A DNA stretch of 64,000 bases from Rhynchopus euleeides. Taxonomy: Eukaryota > Euglenozoa > Diplonemea > Diplonemida > Diplonemidae. Of the stretch, positions 30,163 through 40,717 are shown piece after piece. The position numbers were made by a program, and so were the translations under genes. The stretch is taken from the NCBI GenBank assembly GCA_963210315.1, contig OY723292.1:868001-932000 (forward strand). The letters run 5' to 3'. The notes beneath the pieces were generated by a model. That model had not been told where the DNA came from. It ran no database searches and saw only the letters and a list, made by a program, of their open reading frames with translations. Each line of letters begins with the position of its first letter. Within the stretch, counting starts at the first letter, position 1.

Positions 30163-31722
30163 CCCACCCCACACTGTGTTGGAGATCAATCATTCGGACG
30201 AAACGAATATTTCGACTTAAAGAACCTCCCCTCCCCTCCCCCCACCTGTCCTATCTAAGAATCGAAGGAGCTGAGGGGGTTTTCGGCGCCGCGCCGCACT
30301 ATTTTTTTACGCACGACATTCTTCGCGCGGGAAGTGTCATTCGGGTCTCCCCCACCTGTGCTCGGCACACACTGCCCCCCTTCACCATGCCCAGCAAAGG
30401 CAAAGAGGGTCCGTTAGTGTGTGCGCGGAAGCGTCAACGCATCAAACAGAGTAGACAGCAGCCGACAGTGGGAAGAACTGGATTGCCACTTTTCTGCACC
30501 AACAGCCTCCCTCACCTGCCCCCCCCCCCCCCCATACCATGCCTGCAGAATGAGTGAAGGGATGCCTCCTTCAACTTGACTGCCCCCCTCCCCCTCACCC
30601 GACTCCCACTCCCCAGGCCGTACGTTTCGAGGTCTTGCTTGTTTCACAAAACTGTGAGCGGTTCTGAAATCACAGAAGACTTGGAATGGGCACCCTTGAT
30701 GGCTCTTTTGCGTTCCGACAGAAGGCAACTTTTTGTTTGGCAGGAATTGGTTTGTTGTCTTTGCTTGTCACTTCACGATCCAGCGGGGGCACAGATGGTT
30801 TCCGGTGACAAGCGATGAAGCGTAGCAAAACCGGGCGATGCGACAAAAACAAACTATTCACCCAGACTCGGGATGAAGGCCTGGGGATTTCACAGACCCT
30901 CAGGGCAGCCTGGGGTATGGGAGTGGGAGTGCACCCGAAGCCTCAACGAAAAGTGGTTTACCCGATTCGGGGCTGGTTTTTATTTAGAGCTACGAACAGG
31001 ACTCCTGTCTGGGCTATGGGCAACAAAGACAGATCTCCTCATTCATCATCAGGCTGCGGGGTCCTGATTTTTTGTTTTTTTTCCCGGAGTTGAGGCGCAC
31101 AACCAGCCCTATCTTTGTTTCTCCAACATCCACGACAACCATTCTGGTGTGGCTGGTGACCAATAGGCCGGTGCAGGAGAGGGGAGGGGAAGGGCTGAGG
31201 GGCTGAGGGGCGAGGCTACAACCACACATGGATATCTGTAAATGCAATCCCCCCCCCCCCCCCTCCCCCCCTTGTCACATTATTTTGTTTTCCCCTTTCC
31301 CTCTCCCCCCCCCCCCTCCGCCTCCAAAAAAACGCACTCTGACTGCCCTGTCCTCCTCTCAACCCATCGCTGTGTCTCTGGCACATATGCGCCGTCTTAC
31401 CTCCCCGCCCCGTTGGGTTCCAGCGCAACGGTTGAACCCGACAGCACAACACAACCAGTCGATCCTCCCCGACGAGCGCGACGATGTGGGTTTAGCTTTC
31501 GGGTTGCAGAAGGAGGAGGAGGAGGTGGTGGTGGTGGTGGTGCAAACAGAGAAAGAGAGTGGTGACCGGGGTGGGGTGGGTGGGGGGAAGGGGTGGGGGT
31601 GCATGGGGACACACAGGGGCAGCACCTTAAGAGTGAGAGGCTGGTTCCTTCCAGTTTCACAGCTCATATCTGCTAGGGCTGCCTGCTTCGTTCCCCCCCC
31701 CCCCCCATTCCTTCCGAGTATA

Positions 31723-31815
31723 GCACTGGATCTCAGACACAACCTGCATAACGAGTGAAGGGTGATCATTCTTTGTGCTCCCTTCTACTTCGATTTCACC
31801 ACCCCCCCCCCCCCC
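31723..31815 (+). repeat. Family B dispersed repeat, 5'-truncated
   Basis: It contains CACTGGATCTCAGACACAAC, TGCATAACGAGTGAAGGGTG and CTTCGATTTCACCACCCC, ending in a 17-base C tract. The upstream part present in the copies at 13740 and 63249 is missing. Confidence 0.7.
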
Positions 31816-33804
31816 CCCCATTCCTTCCACTACAACATATCTGGTGTGGGGACTACAAAACGCTCCTCCCCGCTGGCAGAGAGCAGCACCCCCACAGAAC
31901 AGCACCTCGGCGGCTGGGGAATCTTGAAGTTGGCTTGCCGATGGATGACATGTCATATCGTTACATGAGTTTGCCAAGCTCTCTTCTCTTTCAGATACGG
32001 GGGGTGGAGTGGGGTGGGAGCCCGACACTACCAAGTCACAGCCAGTCACGGCTCGTCAGCCAGTGAGGTGAAGCAAACTGCCCCCTACTCTATTTATCAC
32101 TCAGTCACGTTGACTGTGTTATCTGCATCGTACAGAAGTCTACCCGGGAGGGGGGTCCGCAAATCCCCAACAACAACTCAGTCACATCTGGCACAAAGGC
32201 TCCCGGGTGCAGGCTTTCGAGGGCATTGTGCAGGCGGGACATGTTCCTCACATGTCAGTCGTGCACGTGCAGCGGTCTTTCGTGGACTTCTGTACGATGT
32301 GGATCCGCCAATCCAACATTGCCAACGGCATGTTCCGAAAGATTGCAGAGAGAGAGAGAGAATTAATATCCCTTGGCTGGACCTCTGCTATCTCGCACAA
32401 CGTATGTCCCATTGGGGTCGTGCCCGGTGGGGGTTGTGTCCTGCACACACTGTCGTCGCGTCCCGTGACGTGATGCGAGCACAAATTTTATGGCACGATA
32501 AACCTGCAAAGGGTTTTGTTGTATCCAGGCCCCACCCCACGTCCCCCCCACCACCCCCCTCCCCCACACGCCCCACCCCGTCGAGATACCATTGGCAGTC
32601 TTCCCCCATACCCCGGTACAACTGGGCACTGCCACCCACAAATGCATACCAACCCAACCCGTATCACCCCACCCTTCCCCGCCCCACTGCGGCCCCGCGC
32701 TACGAATGCAGTGGCCTTTATCATTGCGTAATATTTCTCAAGCGAATCGTTTGTCCCGCTCCAGGCGTGGTGATAACCAATGGGTGGGGAAGGGGGGGGG
32801 GTTCACAGCCAGAGTGCAATTAGAGAAGAGATGGTAACCCGGCAGCCCAATTTTTTTTGGTTTTTTCGCTTCCAAGGGGGGGTGAGGGGGTGGGGGGGGG
32901 GGTATTATCGAACCGATCCACGAGGCATTGCGCTCTTCCGCAGATCACTGCGTTGGAGGAAAACGATCCGATCAGACGTCAAAGGTAAAAACAAAAGAAG
33001 AAGAAAAGGAGGGGATAGTCGACTGCTGCCTGTGATGGAGACACAGGATGGCGCATGACAACCCAAGTGCGAGTGAGGGACTCGGAGACCTGCCTGCCGA
33101 TACGTTGCATTGTTACCCTTGGGTGGAGGTATTTGCTACGGCACAACTGGACCAAAAAAAAGGATTGCCGGGTTTCTTTTGTTTTGTTTGTGCAACCTTC
33201 TGGTCACCTGCACGTTGGGGCGTGGAGTGTAGGTGAACAAAACATTGCTCCCACTGCAACCTTTTTCGATCTGAACGCTTTCCGTGAGCACGGTGCGTTT
33301 GTCACAAAAAAAACCGTGCGTTTTTTTTGGTCCAGTTCCTACTGCTTTGAGGTGAAAAAAAATGCCAAACTTTTTTTTGCCGAAAATTTGCTGGATGGCG
33401 AAACCCCTGTGCTCAACATCGCACAGCGCATTTCTGTCACAGTCCGCGCCGCACAAGAAGGATACCTAGTTGACTGTGTGTAGGTTGCGGGTGAGGTCGG
33501 GGGGTGGTTGGCCCGGTCTTCTTCTTCAAGGAGAAGAGGAAATCTGACATCACATTACCCTTAAGAATAGATGGCGCCTCCGCCCCCCCTCCCCCCCGCC
33601 GCCGCCGCCCCGACACTCGTTTCAAGACCGAAGGCGGGGGGTGGGCGCGGCAAAGGCTAGCAGACATACCGCAGAGCACCCACCCTCCCCTCCCCCATTA
33701 CCATCCCAGCCTTCCTGCCTTTGCCTCTCCGTACGCCAGCTTCTTCTTCGGGGCCTTTGGCCAGGTGTCTTGATGTTTGTGTCTTGTGTTATCTCTTGTG
33801 TCTA

Positions 33805-33827
33805 ACCGTTCCGCCCCCACCCTGCAG
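33805..33827 (+). promoter_or_regulatory. Candidate trans-splice acceptor before WD40 copy 4
   Basis: CCGTTCCGCCCCCACCCTGCAG ends 65 bases before the ATG at 33892. Confidence 0.3.
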
Positions 33828-33891
33828 CAGGCCCTCAGCCACACCTGCAGCCGGGTCTTGTGAGCGTGCAAAGGGGTACGAAATCAAAACC

Positions 33892-35036
33892 ATGGATGTG
33901 TCGGTAAAGCATGCTGACACCGGGCACAGCTGTGTCGTCGGTGTTCCAGAAGGTGGGACTGTGCTTGGGCTGAAGACGGATGCGTTAGAGGAGATGTTCC
34001 CGGGTTCCCTTGCCACAACCCGTGAGGCTGCAGCGGTGGCAGCGCACATCGAAGGGTGTGAGGAGGAGCTGGACGATGCACAGCGCGTTGCCGACACGGG
34101 TCTGGAGGACGGGGGTTCTGTCCAGCTCGTCCCGCGCTGGCCCAACGTCAAGGCTCCTGCAGTCTACTCACCTGGGCACGGGGAGACACACCGTGCCACA
34201 CTGTCGAGGTGTGGGACGCTCTGTGCAGTGGGTTCCTTCAAAGGAAACATCACTCTGTTTGACACCAGAACAGCCGTTGCGGTGGCGGACTTCACACACG
34301 GCACCGTGAATATTCACATGATTGCGTTCTCAGTCTGTGGGACGTGGCTGGCGACGTGCTCGGCTGATGGCACCATCTGCGTGTGGCTGACAGCAACATG
34401 GGAGCAGGTGTGTCTGCTGGAACGCATCGAAACCAGTGTGCATAGTGACACGTGGGTGCATAGTGTCGCATGGGCACACTGCGGACGTCTGGTGTTTGGA
34501 GACTACTGGGGCAAAATGCATGTGTGGGACTTGAAGGGCACACCGAGGGCCACAGCAGGACTGTCTCCTCTCTTGCAGTGTCGGGCATGAGGATCTTCAG
34601 TGCTTCAGTTGACGACACCATCCGTGTGTGGGACATCAGCACTCTTATGCCCACACACACCCTCGATGAACACGCTCGTGTTATCTCTGGCATCGTCCTC
34701 ACGAAGGACGAGCAGCACCTGGTGTGGGGCTCTTACGACAGGTTTCTCAAGGTGTGGTGCACAACCTCCCTCAGCTGCCTACGCACTGTGCGGGTGTGTG
34801 GCCTTGCCAACTCACTTGCCGTGTCGCAGCCAGGTGATATTGTTGCGCTTGCAGTAAACTGCAAGGCCACCACGCTGTACCGCCTCAGCACAGGTGAGTG
34901 TGTGGGAAATGTGAAGTCTGACGGTTTTGGTATTGCGCTCAGCCCCTGCGGGAGGTGGCTCTTCACACCGTCAAACGAAACCTGCATCTCTGTGTGTGCC
35001 GTGTCTTCCGTTTCACCCGGACTGCCTTGGCACTGA
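33892..35036 (+). pseudogene. Ubiquitin-like plus WD40 protein, copy 4, frameshifted
   Basis: The first frame runs from ATG 33892 (MDVSVKHADTGHS) through the ubiquitin-like region and three WD blades, and stops at 34590. The remaining blades (IRVWDISTLMP, LKVWCTTSL, LYRLSTGECV) continue in another frame to 35036. Against copies 2 and 3 the break lies at about 34551-34580, where this copy lacks 16 bases after GGGCACACCGAGGGCCACAG. The residual sequence there (CTCCTCTCTTGCAG) looks splice-like, but the region is shorter than in paralogues, so a deletion explains it best. Other parts are well conserved, so decay is recent. Confidence 0.8.
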
Positions 35037-35522
35037 ACCCCCTCTCCCCTGCCTTGTGTGATTGCCGTTTCCTAACAGGGGGACGTGTTTCGTGATTACA
35101 AACATACAACGACACCACAGCCATGTCACTACAGTCGCCATTGTAGTCGACATGTCACTATACTGGTCCTTGCAAGTGTGAGTTGTATGATACTATCCTG
35201 CCACCCTCCCTACCACCTATGTTGTGCGCCAGCGCTGTGCACGTTACGTGTGCAGTGCAGGCACCTCCGGCTTGCCGGAGGCACAGTGTATGTTCCTCAC
35301 ATATCTGGTGTAGTGGGGGTATGGAAATTTAGTCATTCTTAGTCACTTTTAGGCGATTTACGCGCGGTTTTTCGGCTGGGGAAAAGAGAGTAAGATTTTC
35401 GAAAAAAATCGATTTTTTCGCAAAAAATCGCATTGTGTCGTAGTCGCGCGTAGTCACCCGTAGTCGCCAGGTCGAGGTTCCCAGATTCCATACCCCCCCG
35501 GGGTACTGAATTACCGATTTTT

Positions 35523-35912
35523 CGACATGTCGAAAAAAAAAATTTGGCCGAAAAAAAATTTTTTTTTTCGGCCGACTAAACCGAAAATCGGGCCCTCTGG
35601 GGTGCCACACCGATATTTTTCGGATTTTTTTTCGATTTTTTTTGGTTGGGGTGGCCACCAGTCCAGGCTGCTGCCCCAGGGTGGCCGGATTTTCGACATG
35701 TCGAAAAAAAAAATTTGGCCGAAAAAAAAATTTTTTTTTTCGGCCGACTAAACCGAAAATCGGGCCCTCTGGGGTGCCACACCGATATTTTTCGGATTTT
35801 TTTCGGATTTTTTTTCGATTTTTTTTGGTTGGGGTGGCCACCAGTCCAGGCTGCTGCCCCAGGGTGGCCGGATTTTCGACATGTCGAAAAAAAAAAATTT
35901 TGGCCGAAAAAA
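35523..35912. repeat. Tandem repeat, 171/183-bp units
   Basis: The unit starts CGACATGTCG at 35523, 35694 and 35877. Each unit has an A run, a T run, GGCCGACTAAACCGAAAATC and a GGTGGCCACCAGTCCAGGCT block. The second unit is 12 bp longer through an extra TTTTTTTTCGGA-type step. The third is partial. Confidence 0.8.
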
Positions 35913-37404
35913 AAATTTTCCGGGGGGCTCCGCCCCCCACGCCCCCCGCCCCCCGCCCCCCCCCCCCCCCCACCTCCCACCTCCCTCCCGGCCGGGGGCC
36001 GGTACGGTCGGTCGTCGGCTGCGGCCAAAGGGCGTGCGGTAGCCGACGCCCTTTTGTGCTCGCCTCCTCCCTCCCACACCTCTTTGTCCTCTTTCATGAC
36101 GCGTCACCCTGCCTCCACGCTCTGACTTCTGTGACCCGCATGCCGCGTTGAGAGCAAGTCTTCCGTGTGCTGTCACCGAGACCAGGCCACTATCTGCTCT
36201 CAGGTTGGTAGCAATGGCCTTTTACCTGATGTCAAGCCCACGTGACAAAGACTCGTGCAGCTGAGGTCCTGGCTGGTCTGTCCTGTTGTCTGGGATCCTG
36301 TTCCCCCCCGCACCCCCCCTTCCCACACATGTCTGGTGCGTCGGTCGCGGGTTTGTGGCGCATCGGTCCTTTGGCCTGCCGGGCCTCCCCCCCGCACCCC
36401 CCCTCCACACGCGAACCGGTCCCCCTTTTTCAATTGCGACCCGGTTCCCGTGTTGTGTCGCGGCCCTCCCCGCCTCGCCTCCGACAGACTCTCCCCACAG
36501 TTGACGACGTGGGCAAACGGCGCCGACATCCTCTCATCACTTACCGTATTCTCATCAGGACGGTCGGTTTCCCTGACGCCACGACCACCAATGTGCTCCG
36601 ATGCTTTTTGAAGGAGGTAGTTCATCCCCGACTCAGGCGTTTGCGGGAATGAGCTCGCCCACTTCTCCTGGAGGAGTACGCACCACCCGGTCGTGGCGCA
36701 CCCGCACCCGCTGCACACCGCACATGACGAGTTGCGGTAGCAGCCGTACCCCACACAGGTTCGAGTGGTTTGCCATGGTCCTGCTCACGACGACCTGCAG
36801 GTCACCCGTTCCTGTCGTGCACGGGCAGGCAGTGCCAGGAGGTGGTGGCCTCGTCAATCTGGCAGGGTTTGAGTTTACCGGGGCGAGGCACTCCACTCTG
36901 GGTCTGCTGTTTGTGATGTAACAAGCAGGTCTGGCGGGGTGTTCAGGGTTCGGAGTGGCCCTCCTCGTTGGCATCCGTGCAGCAGCGCTATCGCGTCCCG
37001 GAATGCCCCGTGTCACACCGGTGGGAACAGGGGCCAGCACCGCCATCTCGAGGAGGACCCGGGCCGTTCTTTGGATTCTTCACAGTCGCAGCCTCCGGCT
37101 TGTCGTTGTCCGTCAGCGTAGCGCCCACCCAGCCTGCAGAGATCTTGCACCGTCTTCAACAGCAACTTTTGACCCGACAATTTTTGGAGCATTTTTTCAC
37201 CAAAAAAAAATCACTCTGCGCGCCAAGTCGAAGACTTGTTTGGGGACTTTTGGTGTCCCCAATTTTTCAATTTTCGAAAAATAAGCTCACTTTGCTAAAC
37301 TGGACCCAACTCCCCACACTCTTTTTTAAGCGAAAAACAGCAAATTTCGGCCGATTTTTTCTCATTTTTTCTCATTTTTTTTCACCGACTTTTCCATACC
37401 CCCA

Positions 37405-37492
37405 GTGACTACAAAAAGGACTAAACATTGCGAGAAGGTGCTGGGAGACTTACTTTTCCATTCACTCTCGACGATCAAACCCCCCCCCCCCC
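37405..37492 (+). repeat. Family A dispersed repeat, target of the Tc1-like insertion
   Basis: It contains AGTGACTACAAAAAGGACTA, GGTGCTGGGAGACTTACTTT and CTCTCGACGATCAAA, followed by a C tract. Confidence 0.7.
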
Positions 37493-37494
37493 TA

Positions 37495-38827
37495 GGGGGG
37501 GTCATAAGCCCGTACAAAACCACATTTTTCAACATACCATCAGAACCGCCCTAATACCTGATCTGACCCGAAAATCCGACCCATACCCCCCCGGAAACCG
37601 TCTGGAGCCCACTTGTGACACCTGATGCGCACTTTTGTGATGATTTTTTGGGGTCCTAAAAAATGTACCTCAGTTTCGTACCTTGCCTTTGTACCTGAAC
37701 CACTCCCGACCGCAGTATTTCGTTCTTTGCAAGGAAAGGGTATCACTACGCTCACCCAGCACGCCGAGCAACACATGCCGTGTGCCTAGGGCCTCGCAGA
37801 GGTGTCAGATGCTGCTGCAGAGGGGTACCTTGCTCGAAAGACGCTCGCCAAACGGGAGATGTGCGGGGTCCCGGCAGAGAGCGTTGTGGCAGACCTGCGT
37901 CAGAAGAAAACGGCACACGACATCCGTGAGGCGACATTATTTCGGGCGCTCCGTCGGGCTGGGTACATAGGAGAGCGAGTGGGACGTGGTGACGACAGAT
38001 ATATGCAGTGGTGCATCAACTGCACGCACGTGCGAAAAGCGGCGTTCCTTGCTGGCCAAGAAAGATGTCACCTGCACTCCTACTCCTCCCACTCCTCCTG
38101 CTCCTACCCCTACACCAACTGATGTGGGCAGTGAGTGATGGCAGCTCCAGAGCAGCAGATGATCTAGGAAGCGATGAGCGGGTCAGCCGGGCAGACTACC
38201 CCAGTCCGTACCGGAAGTACGAAGCGTTGCGGGCCCGCCACCACCGCCTCCAGGAGAGGACCCGAGGATTAAGAGTAGGGTTGTACAACGCCAGGGGAGA
38301 GTATTCCCCTGGCGTTGAGACATCCCTGACGATCTTGCGGTCGCACTGTGGGGGTTGAGTCGGCAGGCAGATGCCTATCCAATGACTTTGTTGAGTCTTC
38401 ACATGGTACACTCTCATACGTGCTGTTGAGACTGCGTGGTGTACTACACCCAGAAGGTGGCTGAATTCATTCAGCTGGCGCAACAACACAACATTCCCAC
38501 CAATCAGGTACAAGAAAGACCTTGCCGAGGCACTGGGGAGGCAACATCGTGCCACCTGAGCCGGAACCACCGCAGAAAAGGCAAAGAACGAAATATTGCG
38601 GTCGGGAGTGGTTCAGGTACAAAGGCAAGGTACGAAACTGAGGTACATTTTTTAGGACCCCAAAAAATCATCACAAAAGTGCGCATCAGGTGTCACAAGT
38701 GGGCTCCAGACGGTTTCCGGGGGGGTATGGGTCGGATTTTCGGGTCAGATCAGGTATTAGGGCGGTTCTGATGGTATGTTGAAATTTTTGGTATTTGTAC
38801 GTTTTTAGGGGGGCTTATGACCCCCCC
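37495..38827 (+). mobile_element. Tc1/mariner-like element with terminal inverted repeats of about 240 bp
   Basis: It is flanked by TA at 37493-37494 and 38828-38829. The left end reads GGGGGGGTCATAAGCC and the right end is its inverse. The inverted arms continue for about 240 bp (37495 to about 37735, and about 38578 to 38827), sharing words such as ATACCATCAGAACCGCCCTA, with small mismatches. The internal 840 bp hold a degenerate transposase-like frame and a perfect 12-bp-arm hairpin at 38287-38316. Inverted arms this long are at the high end for the superfamily. It sits in a C tract at the end of a family A copy. Confidence 0.75.
37808..38122 (+). pseudogene. Possible Tc1-type transposase remnant
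   Basis: A frame of about 105 codons lies centrally in the long-inverted-repeat element. ATLFRALRRAGYIGERVGR resembles the second helix-turn-helix of Tc1-type transposases, where a threonine-containing recognition helix is followed by L-x-x-AG. No DDE catalytic triad follows and the C-terminal part is serine/tyrosine-rich low complexity. The assignment leans on the TA-flanked context; on sequence alone it would be weak. Confidence 0.35.
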
Positions 38828-38917
38828 TACCCCCCCCCCCCCATCCCATCCACTACCCCCCCCCCATCCCATCCCCGCATCCCACAATCAACGGCCGATG
38901 TTGAATCATGCTGTAAC

Positions 38918-40717
38918 ATGCCACACCGAAAATCTACAGCAACGCCACATCCACAGGAAGTTGTGTGGGGGGTCACCCCCCACCTCCCCCCCCCCACCCC
39001 CAACGGGATGCTTGCCCACCCCATCCCCTGCAGCCCCTCGCACAGCACCGCATCCTCAGCCGACTCTGACGACTCCACGGACTCCTCTGTTGATGCGAGG
39101 GCGGGGCTGCCCCGCACCCCGGGCGGGACACGCGTCTGGGTCGGGCTGGGCCCCGAACCCTCTGCGAGCCGCACGTCACGGCGGTCGATGCTAATTTCCG
39201 TGACAAACCCTGTAATGGTGGGCCGCCGCCGCGAAGCGGCAGGGGTAGACCATTCGGCCACAGCCTCCAGACACAACGACGTGGGCTGCCGGCTGTACAC
39301 CGCAGGGAGGTACAGCGATGCCGCAGAGCAATATCGTGCCGCGGTGCGGATGGACCCTGCGCACCGCAAGGGCCACAGCAACCTGGGGCTCGCCCTGCAG
39401 CGCATGGGCTGCTATGCGGAAGCAGTGAAGTCATACCAACATGCTGTCCACCTGAGCCCACGCGACGCCAAGACATACAGCAATATGGGGGTGGCGCTGT
39501 CCGCCCAGCAGATGTCCAGCGAAGCTGTCGAAGCCTTCCGGAAATCTGCCATGCTTGACCCCCGCAACGCCAGCACGCGCGTCAACCTGGGGACCCTCCT
39601 CTATAAGAGGGGGCGGCACGAAGAGGCTGTGCACAGCCTGCGCGAGGCGCTCACCCTCGATCCCACCCACCGAAAGGCACACCACAGGCTGGCGGTGGCG
39701 CTGCAGGCCCTGGGAAGGTTCGGCGAGGCTGTCAAAGCGCACTCCGAGTTGGTGAGGCTCAACCCACGCCACCCCGATGCACACTGCAACCTCGGTGTCG
39801 CAATGCATGAGTCTGGGAGGCTGTACGGAGCATGGCAGGCCTACGAGGAGGCCGTGCGGCTTGATGCGGAGCATGTCGAAGGATGGAACAACCTCGGCCT
39901 GGTCCTGCTGCGCCTGGGGGAGTTCAACCGTGCAGCCCGTGCCTTCGCGAAGGTGGTTGCGCTGCAGCCGGGGCACCCGCACGCCCCAAACAACATCGGG
40001 GCGGCTCTGAGGCACGCAACGGGAAGCCCTGCCAGTGGTGCCCTGTCGAGGCACGCCAACTGCGTCAGACGGAGGTGTGTTGCGGCGCTGTGGGATGTGC
40101 TGTCGCTGAACTCCTGGCAGCCCGCGGAACTGCAGCCCTACCTCTGCGCGGGCAGCTGTGCGTGCAAGGCGTGTGGGCCGGCGGAGGGGGTCCCCGATGG
40201 GACGTGCCTGGTGGAGGTGCGGCAGTTTTGCACGCCGGCGAAGGCGGCGATGGCGGAGGGTTGGCTGACGGCGTACCACGGCACGACAGTGGCTGGGCTG
40301 TCCGGTGCACTGCGGAGTGGCCATCTCCTCAAGGCGGGGGATACAACGGTTGCCGGGGCGCGGGTCGGGGTGTGTACGGGGCACATCCGCACTTCTGTGC
40401 GGCGCAAAAACCTCTTCTCCCGGAAGTTTGAAACCTTCGACCCGGCGCGGATGATGTTCGTCTCCCCCTCCTTCGCCTACGCGTCGTGTTATGCGGAGCG
40501 GCGGTCGTATTTCGGGAAGCTGTATCTGTTTGTCATTCAGCTGCGCATCCAGCCCGGAACGTTTGATATCGGGCAGGAGACGATCGCCTCGAAGAAGCGG
40601 ATCGATCCAAACTACACTAATGAGAGCCTCGAATGGTATACCAGCATGACACACGCGCATGTCATAAAGTCGATTATCATTAAAGAGCTGAACATCACAA
40701 AGAGGCCGAAGGCATGA
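38918..40717 (+). CDS. TPR protein with C-terminal ADP-ribosyltransferase-like domain
   Basis: This encodes 599 residues from ATG 38918; an in-frame ATG at 39008 is an alternative, since both follow C-rich leaders. Residues 1-118 are P/S/T-rich and probably disordered. About seven tetratricopeptide repeats span 119-360, for example NLGLALQRMGCYAEAVKSY and NLGTLLYKRGRHEEAVHSL, which usually bind partner proteins. A cysteine cluster (CAGSCACKACG) near residue 410 may bind zinc. The last 150 residues show YHGT, then SPSFAYASCYA, IQPGTFDIGQET and EWYT, matching in order the C-terminal domain I associate with neuralized-like protein 4 and other PARP/ART-fold proteins. Whether it transfers ADP-ribose is not proven by these motifs. 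TPR plus ART is an unusual fusion. Confidence 0.8.
   Translation: MPHRKSTATPHPQEVVWGVTPHLPPPTPNGMLAHPIPCSPSHSTASSADSDDSTDSSVDARAGLPRTPGGTRVWVGLGPEPSASRTSRRSMLISVTNPVMVGRRREAAGVDHSATASRHNDVGCRLYTAGRYSDAAEQYRAAVRMDPAHRKGHSNLGLALQRMGCYAEAVKSYQHAVHLSPRDAKTYSNMGVALSAQQMSSEAVEAFRKSAMLDPRNASTRVNLGTLLYKRGRHEEAVHSLREALTLDPTHRKAHHRLAVALQALGRFGEAVKAHSELVRLNPRHPDAHCNLGVAMHESGRLYGAWQAYEEAVRLDAEHVEGWNNLGLVLLRLGEFNRAARAFAKVVALQPGHPHAPNNIGAALRHATGSPASGALSRHANCVRRRCVAALWDVLSLNSWQPAELQPYLCAGSCACKACGPAEGVPDGTCLVEVRQFCTPAKAAMAEGWLTAYHGTTVAGLSGALRSGHLLKAGDTTVAGARVGVCTGHIRTSVRRKNLFSRKFETFDPARMMFVSPSFAYASCYAERRSYFGKLYLFVIQLRIQPGTFDIGQETIASKKRIDPNYTNESLEWYTSMTHAHVIKSIIIKELNITKRPKA

Larger units (their letters stand above)
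27358..33891. repeat. 6.5-kb non-coding tract with dispersed repeats
   Basis: No gene is supported. A CCCGGG-type array lies at 29040-29104, a MITE-like family F element at 29419-29523, a family A copy at 30078-30162, a family C relative at 31015-31120, and a family B 3' piece at 31723-31815. A partial family E-type piece lies around 32032-32110. 33190-33310 repeats 8219-8420 in reverse. Homopolymer C tracts near 30520, 31247, 31307, 31694 and 31801 and a GGA/GGT run near 31510 produce long but meaningless frames. Confidence 0.5.
35037..37494. repeat. Non-coding tract with tandem repeat and family A copy
   Basis: 35523-35912 is a tandem array (see separate entry). GC hairpin-like sequence follows at about 35920-35945. 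36250-37400 contains no frame with recognisable homology. A family A copy at 37405-37492 ends in the C tract into which the Tc1-like element inserted. Confidence 0.5.

Noticed and set aside
29544..30557. 337-codon plus-strand frame
   Set aside because: Its translation is dominated by C tracts and a family A repeat; codon use and composition do not resemble the real genes.
34540..34580. CTCCTCTCTTGCAG in WD40 copy 4 considered as an intron 3' end
   Set aside because: Intact paralogues are longer, not shorter, at this site and have no intron, so a 16-base deletion explains the frameshift.
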